A DNA stretch of 64,000 nt from Streptomyces alboniger (lineage in GTDB: Bacteria > Actinomycetota > Actinomycetes > Streptomycetales > Streptomycetaceae): assembly GCF_008704395.1 (NCBI RefSeq), contig NZ_CP023695.1:5270001-5334000 (forward strand), given 5' to 3'. The notes beneath the pieces were generated by a model, which was not told the origin of the DNA, did not search any database, and saw only the letters and a list, made by a program, of their open reading frames with translations. This document shows, piece after piece, positions 9,403 through 18,725 of this stretch (its first letter is position 1; every line of letters begins with the position of its first letter). The translations under genes were made by a program, and so were the position numbers.

Positions 9403-10065
9403 GTGACCTCTGACGCGACCCACGACATGCCCCGGAGCGAGATCGTCGGGACCGACGCCGGTGACGCCCGGATCACCTGGCACCCGGCCGAGAAGAAGGC
9501 CCGCCTCCTGCTGGCTCTCAGCCATGGCGCCGGTGGCGGCATCGAGGCCCGCGACCTCCGGGCCATCGCGGCCGCGCTGCCCGCGCACGGCGTGAGCGTC
9601 GCCCTCGTCGAACAGCCCTGGCGCGTGGCGGGCAAGAAGCTGGCGCCCGCGCCCAAAACGCTGGACGTGGGCTGGCGGGGAATCTGGCCCGCCCTGGAGA
9701 AGAAGGGGCTTCCGGTGATCTCCGGCGGTCGCAGCGCCGGCGCCCGCGTGGCCTGCCGCACGGCCACCGAGCTGGGCGCCGCCGCAGTGCTTGCGCTCTC
9801 CTTCCCCCTGCACCCGCCGGGCAAGCCCGAGAAGTCCCGCGCCGACGAGCTGCTCGGCGCCGGGGTGCCGACCCTCGTCGTGCAGGGCGGCAACGACCCC
9901 TTCGGCAAGCCCGCCGAGTTCCCGGGCGGCCGTTACGAACTGGTGGAAGTGCCCTACGGCGATCACGGTTTCGCGGTGCCGAAGAAGGCGGAGCTGACCC
10001 AGGACGAGGCCGTGGCGATCGTCACGGACGCTGTGACGCGGTGGGCGGGAATGTTGGACGCGTGA
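9403..10065 (+). CDS. Alpha/beta-hydrolase of the KANL3/Tex30 type
   Basis: A 220-residue alpha/beta-hydrolase. The oxyanion-side motif is [11 protein letters not shown], the nucleophile elbow [10 protein letters not shown] supplies the Ser, [10 protein letters not shown] the acid and GDHGF the His. It starts at a GTG 1 bp after the SRAP stop, or at the ATG at 9427, so it is probably co-transcribed with SRAP. The end of the gene carries the sigma-R-type promoter of sigR. Substrate unknown. Confidence 0.8.
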   Translation: MTSDATHDMPRSEIVGTDAGDARITWHPAEKKARLLLALSHGAGGGIEARDLRAIAAALPAHGVSVALVEQPWRVAGKKLAPAPKTLDVGWRGIWPALEKKGLPVISGGRSAGARVACRTATELGAAAVLALSFPLHPPGKPEKSRADELLGAGVPTLVVQGGNDPFGKPAEFPGGRYELVEVPYGDHGFAVPKKAELTQDEAVAIVTDAVTRWAGMLDA

Positions 10066-10073
10066 CCTCTGTT
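10048..10073 (+). promoter_or_regulatory. Sigma-R-dependent promoter of sigR
   Basis: GGAAT at 10048-10052 and GTT at 10071-10073 are 18 bp apart, an exact match to the SigR consensus GGAAT-N18/19-GTT. It lies inside the end of the upstream hydrolase gene and 60 bp before the start of the long SigR form, so it should drive the autoregulated transcript that makes SigR'. Confidence 0.88.
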
Positions 10074-10132
10074 GTCGCGAACAGACGGTGCACACCGTCG
10101 CAGACGTGTTCGTACGAGAGGGAGTCCGCCGC

Positions 10133-10972
10133 ATGGGTTCGACCATCTGCCCGAACCGCTCCAGCGCAGCTGACCTGGAGTGGACGGTCTTGAGCGCACC
10201 CAAAACCGCAACTATTCGGGCGGCGCGCGGAGTGGATCGTCGTCTATCCTCCGATTCGAGTGGGGCTGCTTTCGGCCTCGCCACGTCGTTGGAGGAGGTG
10301 GGTCCGGTCACTGGGACCGACGCAGGGACCGAGCACGGCCAGGCGGAGCGCCCCGAAGAGGGCTCTGAGACGGCCGCGGAGCGCACGGCCCGCTTCGAGC
10401 GGGACGCGCTGACGTTCCTCGACCAGATGTACTCCGCGGCGCTGCGCATGACGCGCAACCCGGCGGACGCGGAGGACCTGGTGCAGGAGACCTACGCGAA
10501 GGCGTACGCGTCGTTCCACCAGTTCCGCGAGGGCACCAACCTCAAGGCGTGGCTGTACCGCATCCTCACGAACACGTTCATCAACTCGTACCGCAAGAAG
10601 CAGCGCGAGCCGCAGCGCAGCGCCGCCGAGGAGATCGAGGACTGGCAGCTCGCGCGCGCCGAGTCGCACATGTCCACGGGTCTGCGCTCCGCCGAGTCGC
10701 AGGCGCTGGACCACCTGCCCGACTCCGACGTGAAGCAGGCGCTCCAGGCGATCCCCGAGGAATTCCGCATCGCCGTCTATCTGGCCGATGTAGAGGGCTT
10801 TGCGTACAAGGAGATCGCGGACATTATGGGGACACCCATCGGTACGGTGATGTCCCGGCTGCACCGGGGCCGACGCCAACTGCGCGGCATGCTGGAGGAC
10901 TACGCCCGTGAGCGCGGGCTCGTCCCGGCGGGTGCCGGGGAGTCGAACGGAACGAAAGGCTCGGGCTCATGA
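10133..10972 (+). CDS. sigR: Thiol-stress ECF sigma factor SigR, with in-frame 55-residue upstream extension
   Basis: An ECF sigma factor for disulfide stress. Sigma-2 covers [36 protein letters not shown] and sigma-4 covers [44 protein letters not shown]. Two starts are supported. The GTG at 10298 gives the canonical 224-residue SigR. The ATG at 10133, preceded by GGGAG, adds exactly 55 residues, the size reported for the unstable SigR' isoform of S. coelicolor. The stop overlaps the rsrA start (ATGA), so the sigma and anti-sigma are translationally coupled. GGAGG lies only 2-3 nt before the 10298 GTG, so the short-form start is uncertain by a codon or so. Confidence 0.95.
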   Translation: MGSTICPNRSSAADLEWTVLSAPKTATIRAARGVDRRLSSDSSGAAFGLATSLEEVGPVTGTDAGTEHGQAERPEEGSETAAERTARFERDALTFLDQMYSAALRMTRNPADAEDLVQETYAKAYASFHQFREGTNLKAWLYRILTNTFINSYRKKQREPQRSAAEEIEDWQLARAESHMSTGLRSAESQALDHLPDSDVKQALQAIPEEFRIAVYLADVEGFAYKEIADIMGTPIGTVMSRLHRGRRQLRGMLEDYARERGLVPAGAGESNGTKGSGS

Positions 10973-11304
10973 GCTGCGGAGAGCCGCACGAGACTGACTG
11001 CAGTGAAGTCCTGGACCATCTCTATGAGTTCCTGGACCACGAGATGCCGGACAGCGACTGCACCAAGTTCGAGACGCACTTCGAGGAGTGCTCGCCGTGC
11101 CTGGAGAAGTACGGCCTGGAGCAGGCCGTCAAGAAGCTGGTGAAGCGCTGCTGCGGGCAGGACGACGTACCCATCGACCTGCGGGCGAAGGTCATGGGGC
11201 GCATCGACCTCATCCGGTCCGGGCAGGCCGTGCCCGATCAGGACGTCACCCACGACGCCGCACCGGGCGTATCGCCCTCGCAGGCGACGGCCTCGGAGGC
11301 GTAA
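10969..11304 (+). CDS. rsrA: Redox-sensing zinc anti-sigma factor RsrA
   Basis: A 111-residue ZAS anti-sigma factor that binds SigR when reduced and releases it on disulfide formation. The zinc and redox residues all sit at the positions known for RsrA: C3, C11, C31, H37, C41, C44, C61 and C62, including the HxxxCxxC signature. The acidic, Ala-rich C-terminus is variable. Its ATG overlaps the sigR stop by 4 bp. Confidence 0.96.
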   Translation: MSCGEPHETDCSEVLDHLYEFLDHEMPDSDCTKFETHFEECSPCLEKYGLEQAVKKLVKRCCGQDDVPIDLRAKVMGRIDLIRSGQAVPDQDVTHDAAPGVSPSQATASEA

Positions 11305-11420
11305 AAGCGCCTCATCGTCACTCGAATGTGCTAATTCCCCGCTGTGCAGTGCTGCCCGTGGGGCAGGCGTTCTAGTCTCCGGATCTGGGTCTTGCGACCT
11401 GGAACGGGGAGGAGAACGCC

Positions 11421-12731
11421 ATGCGGTCGATGCCTGCGTGGGCCCGCGTGTACATCCTGTGCGTCGCCCTGGCGGGCGCCGCCTGTGCCTCGCCCGTGCT
11501 GAGCGGGCGCACCCCCTGGCCGACCGTCGCGTTCCTCGTCGCGCTCTACGCCGGATGCGAGCGGCTCACCCTTCCCCGCGGCCTCACCGCAGGAACCTTC
11601 TTTCCCGTACTGCTCGCCGGGGTGTTCCTGCTGCCCCCCGCTGCCGCCGCCCTCGTCGCCGTGCCGGGCGCGCTCCTCGCCCGCGTCGATCGCCGCCCCC
11701 GGCAGGTCCGCCGCCTCTGGCGCGCGGCCCAGCTGGCCCTGGCCTCCTGGGCGGCGGCGGGGGTGTACGGCGTACTGGGCGGGCCCGCGGCCGGGGCCGC
11801 ACCCGACTTCCCGCAGGTCCTGGCGCCCGCCGGGGCCGCCCTGCTCGCTTTCTCCGCCGCCCTCGCCGCCCTGGACGGCGGGATCCTCGCGACCGCCGAG
11901 CGGATCCCCGTACGCGGCGCGTGGCGGGGGCTCTTCCCGCGCTCGCTCGCGCCCGTCGCGGTACACGGCCTCGCCGGGCTGATGATGGCGGTCCTGTGGA
12001 CCAGTCCGTACGGGCCACCGGCCGCGCTGCTCGTGCTGCTCCCGATGGGCGTCTCCTGCTGGGCGTTCGCGCAGTACCACCGTGAGCGGGCCGCCCATCA
12101 GGCCACCATCCGGGCGCTCGTCCAGGCCGTCGACCTCAAGGACAAGTACACCCGCGGGCACAGCGAGCGGGTCGGCCGGGCCTCGGTGATGATCGCGCGC
12201 GAGCTGGGCATGGACGACGAGCGGATCGAGGTCCTGCGGTTCGCCGGGATCCTGCACGACGTCGGCAAACTCGGCGTGCCCACCCGGCTGTTGCGCAAGG
12301 ACGGCCCCCTCACCCCGGCCGAACGGCGCGTCATCGAACTCCACCCCGAGTACGGACACGAGATGGTGCGCGGCATCGGGTTCCTCGGCGAGGCGCGGGC
12401 GGCGATCCTGCACCACCACGAGCGGATCGACGGCAGCGGATACCCCTACGGGCTCGCCGGGGCGCAGATCCCCGAGTGCGCGCGGGTGGTGGCCGTGGCC
12501 GACGCCTTCGACGCGATGACGTCCACGCGGTCCTACCGGCGGGCGCGGCCGGTGTCCTCCGCTCTCAAGGAGCTGGCTCGGTGTGCGGGGGCGCAGTTCG
12601 ATCCGGCGATGGTCGCCGCACTGGCGCGTGCGCTCGGCCGGGACGGGTGGCATCCCGGGGTTACTTCGGATGGGCCCGAGGGCGGCTTGCCCGCGGCTCG
12701 GGGTGTTCCCGCACCTGCGGTACCGCGGTGA
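11421..12731 (+). CDS. Membrane HD-GYP domain protein
   Basis: A 436-residue protein with six to seven N-terminal membrane segments (about 1-225) and a C-terminal HD-GYP domain. Conserved residues include H247, the HD pair H279-D280, HHH near 331-333 and the GYP triplet 340-342. This family hydrolyses cyclic-di-GMP or related dinucleotides. The ATG has GGGGAGGAG upstream. It overlaps the next gene by GTGA, so the two HD proteins are made together. The second messenger is inferred from the family. Confidence 0.85.
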   Translation: MRSMPAWARVYILCVALAGAACASPVLSGRTPWPTVAFLVALYAGCERLTLPRGLTAGTFFPVLLAGVFLLPPAAAALVAVPGALLARVDRRPRQVRRLWRAAQLALASWAAAGVYGVLGGPAAGAAPDFPQVLAPAGAALLAFSAALAALDGGILATAERIPVRGAWRGLFPRSLAPVAVHGLAGLMMAVLWTSPYGPPAALLVLLPMGVSCWAFAQYHRERAAHQATIRALVQAVDLKDKYTRGHSERVGRASVMIARELGMDDERIEVLRFAGILHDVGKLGVPTRLLRKDGPLTPAERRVIELHPEYGHEMVRGIGFLGEARAAILHHHERIDGSGYPYGLAGAQIPECARVVAVADAFDAMTSTRSYRRARPVSSALKELARCAGAQFDPAMVAALARALGRDGWHPGVTSDGPEGGLPAARGVPAPAVPR

Positions 12732-14005
12732 GGGCCTCCTTGTCGGCCCGCGGCGCTGTGGGCACAACGACGGCGGCGTGCGGGCTCGCCGGGGTGATCG
12801 CCGTCGTTTCTCTCGGGTGGACCCTCTGGCACGGCATCGCCGAAAGGCCCGTCGCGCTTGCCTTCGGGGTGATGATCGGCCTCGGGGAGCTGGCCCGGTG
12901 GGGCAGTGGGAGGCAGCGGGAGCCCGCGCCGCTGGGGGCCGCGGGGGCCCTGGCGTACGCACTGCTGGGACAGAACGCCGGAACGGCCACGCACCACGGC
13001 GTGCCCCAGGTGATCGCCGTGGTCGTCGCGGCCGCCCTCGTGGGAGCCGTACCGCACGTGGCGATCGGCCGGGGGCCCACACCCGACCAGATGGCGCGGC
13101 GCGTACTGACCGTCGCGTTCGCCGCCGTCTGCTTCCAACCCCTCTACAACTCCGGCAAGTTGAAGGACTGGGCAGGCCACGGCCCTTGGTACGCGCTGGT
13201 CATCGTCGCCCTGCTCGTCCTCACCGCGCTCTGCGACGCCGTCCTCGCCGCCGCGATGGCCCACGCCCGCACCCGCTGGCCGTTCGGTCCGCTGCTCCGC
13301 GACGAGCTGCGCGCCATGCTCGGCATCGGCTCCGCCGTCTGCGCGACCGGAGCCGTGATGGCGCTCGCGGTGGCCGTGGCGGGGCTCTGGGCGCTGCCCG
13401 TGTTCAGCCTCCCGCTGCTGCTCACCCAGCTCTCCTTCCGGCGGTACGCGGCGGTGCGGGCCACCTACCGCCAGACCATCGCGTCGCTGGCCAGGGCCAC
13501 CGAGGTCGCCGGGTACACCCCGCAGGGCCACGCCCACCGCGTCGCCGGGCTCAGCCGGGCCGTCGGGCGGGACCTCGGACTCACCGGTCCGGACCTCACC
13601 GTCCTGGAGTACGCGGCGCTGATGCACGACATCGGCCAGCTGTCCCTCGTCGACCCCGTGCCCGAGGGCGCCACCGCCGCCTTGCCCGAGGCGCAGCAGC
13701 GCCGAATAGCCCTGCTCGGCGGCGCCGTCGTACGGCAGACCGGGGTGGACTCCGCGGTCGCCGTCGTCGTGGAGCGCCAGGCCGACCCGTACCGCGATCA
13801 GCCGCTCACGGCACGAATTGTGCGCGCCGCGAACGCGTACGACGAGATGGCGCGGGGAGAAGGACCCTCGGGAGCCCTCGGCGGGCCGCTCAACGCCTTG
13901 GAGAGGCTGCGACTGGCCACCGGGCGCGACTATCAGCCCGAGGTCGTGGAGTCCTTGGCGAGGGTGGTGTCGCGGGGCGGCCTTAGCTCGCCCCCGGCTG
14001 GGTAA
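12728..14005 (+). CDS. Membrane protein with a degenerate HD domain
   Basis: A 425-residue paralogue of the upstream gene: multiple membrane helices (about 15-250) followed by an HD domain. H268, H270 and the pair H300-D301 (LMHDIGQL) remain, but the GYP segment and the HHH cluster are absent; HVERQADPYRDQP-like sequence stands there instead. It may be a regulatory partner rather than an active phosphodiesterase. The GTG at 12728 overlaps the previous stop and is preferred to starts farther upstream, which run antisense or out of frame through the HD-GYP domain. Confidence 0.75.
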   Translation: MRASLSARGAVGTTTAACGLAGVIAVVSLGWTLWHGIAERPVALAFGVMIGLGELARWGSGRQREPAPLGAAGALAYALLGQNAGTATHHGVPQVIAVVVAAALVGAVPHVAIGRGPTPDQMARRVLTVAFAAVCFQPLYNSGKLKDWAGHGPWYALVIVALLVLTALCDAVLAAAMAHARTRWPFGPLLRDELRAMLGIGSAVCATGAVMALAVAVAGLWALPVFSLPLLLTQLSFRRYAAVRATYRQTIASLARATEVAGYTPQGHAHRVAGLSRAVGRDLGLTGPDLTVLEYAALMHDIGQLSLVDPVPEGATAALPEAQQRRIALLGGAVVRQTGVDSAVAVVVERQADPYRDQPLTARIVRAANAYDEMARGEGPSGALGGPLNALERLRLATGRDYQPEVVESLARVVSRGGLSSPPAG

Positions 14006-14144
14006 CCCATGGGTAATGAGCGGCCGTCCGACCGTACGTGGTTGGATGCGAAGAAGAGGGTGCACGGGGGCATCGACCCGACGCCGCGCCCTCATCAGAT
14101 GGGACTTCCGACAAATCGTGACAGGCGGGAATCAGGCGGGAATC

Positions 14145-15125
14145 GTGAGGATCTTCGGCAAGGGACGGCACCGGCCCTCCGCCTCATGGCGGCAGGCGAC
14201 CGACCGCGCGTTCACGCTGATCGGCGACGGCCGATACGAGGACGCGGGCGCACTGCTCACGCGTGCGGCGGATCTGGAACCCTGGCTGTCCGAGTCCTGG
14301 TTCAACCTCGCGCTGCTGCACAAGTTCCGGCACGACTGGGAACAGGCGCGGGCCGCGGGGCTGCGCGCCGTCGCGCTCCTGGACCGCTCGGCCGGCGCCC
14401 CGGACTGGTGGAACGTGGGCATCGCGGCCACCGCGCTCCAGGACTGGCCGCTGGCCCGCCGCGCCTGGCAGGCGTACGGCGTGAAGGTCCCCGGCGGGGT
14501 CGCGGCGTCCGGCGAGCCCTCGGGCATGGAGCTGGGCAGCGCGGCCGTGCGGCTCTCCCCGGAGGGCGAGGCCGAGGTGGTGTGGGGCCGCAGGCTGGAC
14601 CCCGCCCGCATCGAGGTGCTGTCCATCCCGCTGCCCTCCTCCGGACGCCGCTGGGGCGAGGTCGTGCTGCACGACGGCGTCCCGCACGGCGAGCGGACGA
14701 CGGCGGCCGGACACTCGTACCCCGTGTTCGACGAGATCGAGCTGTGGGCGCCCTCACCCGTGCCGACCTGGGTGGTCCTCCTGGAGGCCGCCACCGAGGA
14801 CGACCGGGACGCCTTGGAGCAGCTCGCGGCCGACGCCGGCTTCGCCGCCGAGGACTGGTCGTCGTCCGTGCGGCTGCTGTGCCGCATGTGCTCCGAGTCC
14901 CGGATGCCGAGCGACGAGGGCGACGGCGAGCACCTGGACCCGCACGACCACAGCGAGCCGGGCCATCCGGGTCCGCTCGGTCACCGCAGCCCCGGCGCGA
15001 TCTGGGTGCCGGAGCGCGAGTGCGGCATCGCGGCGCCCGCCGCCCTGGTGCGCGGGCTCCTCGACAGCTGGGTCGCGGACAGCCCGGACTCGCGGGACTG
15101 GCGGGATCTCGAAGAGGTCTGCTGA
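14145..15125 (+). CDS. TPR-repeat protein
   Basis: A 326-residue soluble protein. Residues 15-110 form TPR-like helices (AFTLIGDGRYEDAGALLTRA, then WFNLALLHKFRHDWEQARAAGLRA, then WWNVGIAATALQDWPLARRAWQAY). The remainder is a domain conserved in actinobacteria with no catalytic motif I recognise and a CRMCSES segment near 245. The GTG at 14145 is the first start after a 139-bp gap, which holds two copies of GGCGGGAATC but no -10 at sigma-R spacing. It precedes def; function unknown. Confidence 0.7.
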   Translation: MRIFGKGRHRPSASWRQATDRAFTLIGDGRYEDAGALLTRAADLEPWLSESWFNLALLHKFRHDWEQARAAGLRAVALLDRSAGAPDWWNVGIAATALQDWPLARRAWQAYGVKVPGGVAASGEPSGMELGSAAVRLSPEGEAEVVWGRRLDPARIEVLSIPLPSSGRRWGEVVLHDGVPHGERTTAAGHSYPVFDEIELWAPSPVPTWVVLLEAATEDDRDALEQLAADAGFAAEDWSSSVRLLCRMCSESRMPSDEGDGEHLDPHDHSEPGHPGPLGHRSPGAIWVPERECGIAAPAALVRGLLDSWVADSPDSRDWRDLEEVC

Positions 15126-15206
15126 CCCGGGGAGGCCGGTCGCCACTTCGCCGTAGGCTGTACCGGCACAAACTCTTGAGGGTTTCACGGAAGGCTTACG
15201 GCGGAC

Positions 15207-15857
15207 ATGGCGCAGGACACTGAGCAGCAGGCCTCCGGCGGGGTGCTCCCCGTCGACGACGAGGGCTTCGTCATCGACACGGAGGACTGCGAGGAGCGTG
15301 AGACGGCCTACCGCGAGCGCGGCACGGCGCGCCCGATCACGGTCGTCGGCAATCCGGTCCTGCACAAGGAGTGCAAGGACGTCACGTCCTTCGACGACGA
15401 GCTGGCGAAGCTGGTCGACGACATGTTCGCCTCCCAGCGCGTCGCGCAGGGCGTGGGCGTGGCCGCCAACCAGGTCGGCGTCGACCTGAAGGTCTTCGTC
15501 TACGACTGCATGGACGACGAGGGCGTGCGACACGTCGGTGTGGTCTGCAACCCGGTCCTGACCGAGCTGCCCGCCGAGCGCCGCCGCCTCGACGACTCGG
15601 GCGAGGGCTGCCTCTCCGTGCCCACCGCCTATGCCCCGCTGGCCCGCCCCGACTACGCCGAGGTGACCGGCCAGGACGAGAAGGGCAACCCCATCAAGGT
15701 GCGCGGCAGTGGCTATTTCGCGCGCTGCCTCCAGCACGAGACGGACCACCTGTACGGCTACCTGTACATCGACCGCCTCTCCAAGAGGGAGCGCAAGGAC
15801 GCGCTCCGCCAGATGGCGGAGGGCACGCCGCGCTACCCCGTGGTGCCCAATGACTGA
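15207..15857 (+). CDS. def: Peptide deformylase
   Basis: A 216-residue metalloenzyme that removes the formyl group from nascent protein N-termini. All three motifs are present: GVGVAANQ (82-89), EGCLSVP (133-139, metal ligand C135) and QHETDH (176-181, ligands H177 and H181, catalytic E178). An N-terminal extension of about 40 residues is longer than in E. coli. A terminator follows. Confidence 0.96.
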   Translation: MAQDTEQQASGGVLPVDDEGFVIDTEDCEERETAYRERGTARPITVVGNPVLHKECKDVTSFDDELAKLVDDMFASQRVAQGVGVAANQVGVDLKVFVYDCMDDEGVRHVGVVCNPVLTELPAERRRLDDSGEGCLSVPTAYAPLARPDYAEVTGQDEKGNPIKVRGSGYFARCLQHETDHLYGYLYIDRLSKRERKDALRQMAEGTPRYPVVPND

Positions 15858-15900
15858 CGCACGCGCCGCCTGAGCGGCGTGGGAACCGTGTGACACCAGT

Positions 15901-15942
15901 GGCCCCTGGTCGGGAACTCCATCCCGGCCAGGGGCCTTTGGC
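15901..15942 (+). terminator. Terminator after def
   Basis: A 15-bp near-perfect stem (15901-15915 with 15922-15936) lies 43 bp after the def stop, followed by TTTGG. The rest of the 303-bp gap up to the terpene synthase holds AT-richer sequence with its likely promoter, but no clear boxes. Confidence 0.8.
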
Positions 15943-16160
15943 GTGAGCCGCTCACCAGTGCGAGCAGAACCGGCTGTTGAAGATCCATATTCAGTCACGT
16001 ACAAGGATGTTCTCGGCACTGGGGGGTAGTGAATGGCGCAAATCTGTTCCCTGAACGGTCAGTTGTGGTGCTGAATGGAAAGCGCGGGGATACGCAACGG
16101 CGCGCGCCCGGCACGGCGGGAGGGGCGTGTGCCGCCCAGGCGGCTGAAAGGGGTTTGTCC

Positions 16161-17273
16161 GTGCCTGCATATTCCGGAAGCACTTCACAGACACAGCCAC
16201 ACACTCAGGCGGTATCGGTCCCACCGGCACTGGCCGTTCCAGTGATCGAGGCAGCGTTTCCTCGCCGTCTGCACCCGTATTGGCCAAAGCTTCAGGAGAA
16301 GTCCAGGACCTGGCTACGGGAAATGCGGCTCATGCCGCCGGACAAGGTCGAGCGGTACGCGGACAGCCTCTGCTACACCGACCTGGTGGCGGGCTACTAC
16401 ATTGGCGCGCCGGACGAGTTGCTCACCGCGATAGCGGATCTCAGCAGCTGGTTCTTCGCCTGGGACGACCGGCACGACCGCGACTCCGTGCACGGCAGGG
16501 CGGCACAGTGGCGGTGGCTCTGCCGCGGCCTGCACGGCGCCCTCGACGCCCCCCGGCAGTACCTCCACCACCGCGACCCCCTGGTCGCGGGATTCGCGGA
16601 CTGCGTCCGCCGGCTGTACGCCTTCCTCGGCCCCAGCTGGAACGCCAGATTCGCCCGCCACTTCCACCCCGTGATCGAGGCGTACGACCTGGAGTTCAGG
16701 AACCGGCGCAGCGGCACGGTCCCCTCGGTCGAGGCGTACGTGGAGCTGCGCCGCCTCACCTTCGCGCACTGGGCGTGGATCGACCTGCTCGAACCCACCG
16801 CGCGCCGCGAACTGCCGCACACCGTGCGCAACCACACCGCGTACCGGCGGGCGGCCCTCGCCACCCAGGACTTCTCGGCCTGGTACAACGACCTGTGCTC
16901 GCTCCCCAAAGAACTCGCGGGCGACGAACTGCACAATCTCGGGATCAGCCTCATTCAGCACGAAGGGATGACGCTCGAACAAGCCGTACGGGAAGTCCAC
17001 CGGCGGGTCACGCAATGCGTCGCTGATTTCCTGGACGCGGAGGAGGAAGTCCTGCTGCTCGCCCGGAGATTGTCCGACGGAACGGCGGAAGGAGAAGAAC
17101 TCGCGAACGCGGTGCAGTCCTGCGTCTTCAATATGCGGAACTGGTTCTCTTCCGTGTACTGGTTCCATCATGAATCCGGTCGCTATCGGGTGGACAGCTG
17201 GGACGACCGGTCCATGCCCCCGTATGTGACGGAAGACGTCCTGGCGGAAAACGAACTGGTAGGTGAGGAATGA
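16161..17273 (+). CDS. cyc1: Sesquiterpene cyclase, epi-isozizaene synthase
   Basis: A 370-residue class I terpene synthase. The Asp-rich motif is DDRHD at 102-106 and the NSE triad is N243, S247 and E251 in NDLCSLPKE; both bind Mg2+-diphosphate. Close match by eye to epi-isozizaene synthase of S. coelicolor, including HPYWPKLQE and NWFSSVYWFHHESGRY. It converts farnesyl diphosphate to epi-isozizaene, the albaflavenone precursor. The GTG at 16161 with GAAAGGGG upstream gives the family length; an in-frame start at 16029 is less likely. Its stop overlaps the P450 start (ATGA). Confidence 0.92.
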   Translation: MPAYSGSTSQTQPHTQAVSVPPALAVPVIEAAFPRRLHPYWPKLQEKSRTWLREMRLMPPDKVERYADSLCYTDLVAGYYIGAPDELLTAIADLSSWFFAWDDRHDRDSVHGRAAQWRWLCRGLHGALDAPRQYLHHRDPLVAGFADCVRRLYAFLGPSWNARFARHFHPVIEAYDLEFRNRRSGTVPSVEAYVELRRLTFAHWAWIDLLEPTARRELPHTVRNHTAYRRAALATQDFSAWYNDLCSLPKELAGDELHNLGISLIQHEGMTLEQAVREVHRRVTQCVADFLDAEEEVLLLARRLSDGTAEGEELANAVQSCVFNMRNWFSSVYWFHHESGRYRVDSWDDRSMPPYVTEDVLAENELVGEE

Positions 17274-18646
17274 GCGTCGAATCCGCAATACCCGCACCGG
17301 CCGCGTCGGGACCCGGCCCGCTGCGCACCCCGATACTCGTCAAAGGCGGCGCCCCCCTGCTCGGCCACGCCTGGAACCTGGTGCGCGACCCGCTCGGCTT
17401 CCTCTCCGCGCTGCGCGACCACGGGGACCTCGTACGGATCAGGCTGGGGCCCAGGACGGCGTACGCGGTCTGCGATCCGGAGCTGGTCGGCGCGATGCTC
17501 AAGCGTCCCGAGTTCATCGTCGGCGGACCGCTCTGGGACACCCTCGAAGTCCTCCTCGGCAAGGGCGTGGCGACCAGCAACGGCAAGCTGCACCGGCGCC
17601 AGCGCCGGATGATGCAGCCGGCGTTCCGGCCCGAGCGGATCGCCGACTACGCCAGGGTGATGGAGGAGGAGGCGCGCGCCACGGCGGCCCGCTGGCGCCC
17701 CGGCGCCACGGTCGATGTCAGCGCGGAGATGTTCCGCACGGCCGTGCGCATCGTCTCGCGCTCGCTCCTGGAGGTGGAGTCGATCGGCGAGAAGGCGGAC
17801 CGCGTCGCCGACTCGCTGCACACCGTCTTCCAGGGGCTCTACCGCCGGATGGTGCTCTCGGTCGGACCGCTCTACCGCGTGCCGACACCCGCCAACCGGC
17901 GATTCGAGAGAGCACTCGCCGACCTGCACGCGCTCGTCGACGAGATCATCGCGGAGCGCCGCTCGGCGGGGCCCGGCGGCCCGGACGACCTGCTCGCGGA
18001 ATTGCTGCGGGCCACGGACGAATCCGGGGCGCCGATAGCCGACCAGGAGATCCACGACCACGTGGTATCACTCGTCGTCGCAGGAGCGGAGAATGTCGCG
18101 TCGACGCTGGCGTGGACCTTCCAGCTGCTCATCGAACACCCGGAACAGGAAAGGCGATTGGTTGAAGAGGTAAATTCCGTGGCCGGGGGCCGAGCGATCA
18201 CATTCGCCGATCTCGGGGCCCTGCCGCACCTGCGCAATGTCATCACGGAGGCCATGCGGATACGGCCGGCGGCCTGGATATTCACACGCCGGTCCGTGGC
18301 CGAAACCGAACTGGGCGGCTATCGCATTCCGCGCGGTGCGGACCTCGTCTACAGCGTGTACGCGATGCAGCGCGACCCGCGTTCCTTCGAGCGGCATCTG
18401 GAGTTCGACCCGGACCGCTGGAATCCGGAACGCGCCGGTGACGTACCGGAGTTCGCGATGATGCCGTTCAGCGTCGGCAACCGAAAGTGCCCCGGCGACC
18501 ACTTCAGCCTGGCCGAACTGGCCCTGATCCTCGGCACGGTGGCCCCCAGGTGGCGCCTGGCGCCGGTCGCGGAGACCGACACCGGCACCCGCGTCGGCAT
18601 CACCCTGCACCCCAAGCGGCTCGTCCTGCGGGCCGAACCGCGCTGA
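17270..18646 (+). CDS. Cytochrome P450 of the CYP170 family (albaflavenone synthase type)
   Basis: A 458-residue P450, translationally coupled to the terpene cyclase. The heme-binding loop is FSVGNRKCPG with ligand C407. The ExxR helix is in EAMRIRP. The I-helix reads AGAENVAST (271-279), so the usual acid-Thr pair for O2 activation is altered. In S. coelicolor CYP170A1 oxidises epi-isozizaene to albaflavenone and also shows a separate farnesene synthase activity; both are inferred here from homology and gene order only. Confidence 0.9.
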   Translation: MSVESAIPAPAASGPGPLRTPILVKGGAPLLGHAWNLVRDPLGFLSALRDHGDLVRIRLGPRTAYAVCDPELVGAMLKRPEFIVGGPLWDTLEVLLGKGVATSNGKLHRRQRRMMQPAFRPERIADYARVMEEEARATAARWRPGATVDVSAEMFRTAVRIVSRSLLEVESIGEKADRVADSLHTVFQGLYRRMVLSVGPLYRVPTPANRRFERALADLHALVDEIIAERRSAGPGGPDDLLAELLRATDESGAPIADQEIHDHVVSLVVAGAENVASTLAWTFQLLIEHPEQERRLVEEVNSVAGGRAITFADLGALPHLRNVITEAMRIRPAAWIFTRRSVAETELGGYRIPRGADLVYSVYAMQRDPRSFERHLEFDPDRWNPERAGDVPEFAMMPFSVGNRKCPGDHFSLAELALILGTVAPRWRLAPVAETDTGTRVGITLHPKRLVLRAEPR

Positions 18647-18661
18647 GCGAGCAGGTGTGGC

Positions 18662-18709
18662 CCCGGGTGTGCCCGCCCCGCCCCCCGTGACGGGGCGGGC
18701 ACACCCGGG
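18662..18709. terminator. Bidirectional terminator between the P450 and nrdB
   Basis: A perfect 19-bp stem (18662-18680 with 18691-18709) with a 10-nt loop lies between convergent genes and can serve both. Confidence 0.85.
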
Positions 18710-18725
18710 CCGTTCGGTGGTGGAC

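Noticed and set aside
10190..10217. Second sigR promoter inside the extension (TTGAGC...CTATTC)
   Set aside because: The boxes match poorly and the position was not needed to explain the gene; it remains possible.
14124..14143. Sigma-R promoter before the TPR gene
   Set aside because: Two GGAAT copies are present but neither has GTT at 18-19 bp.
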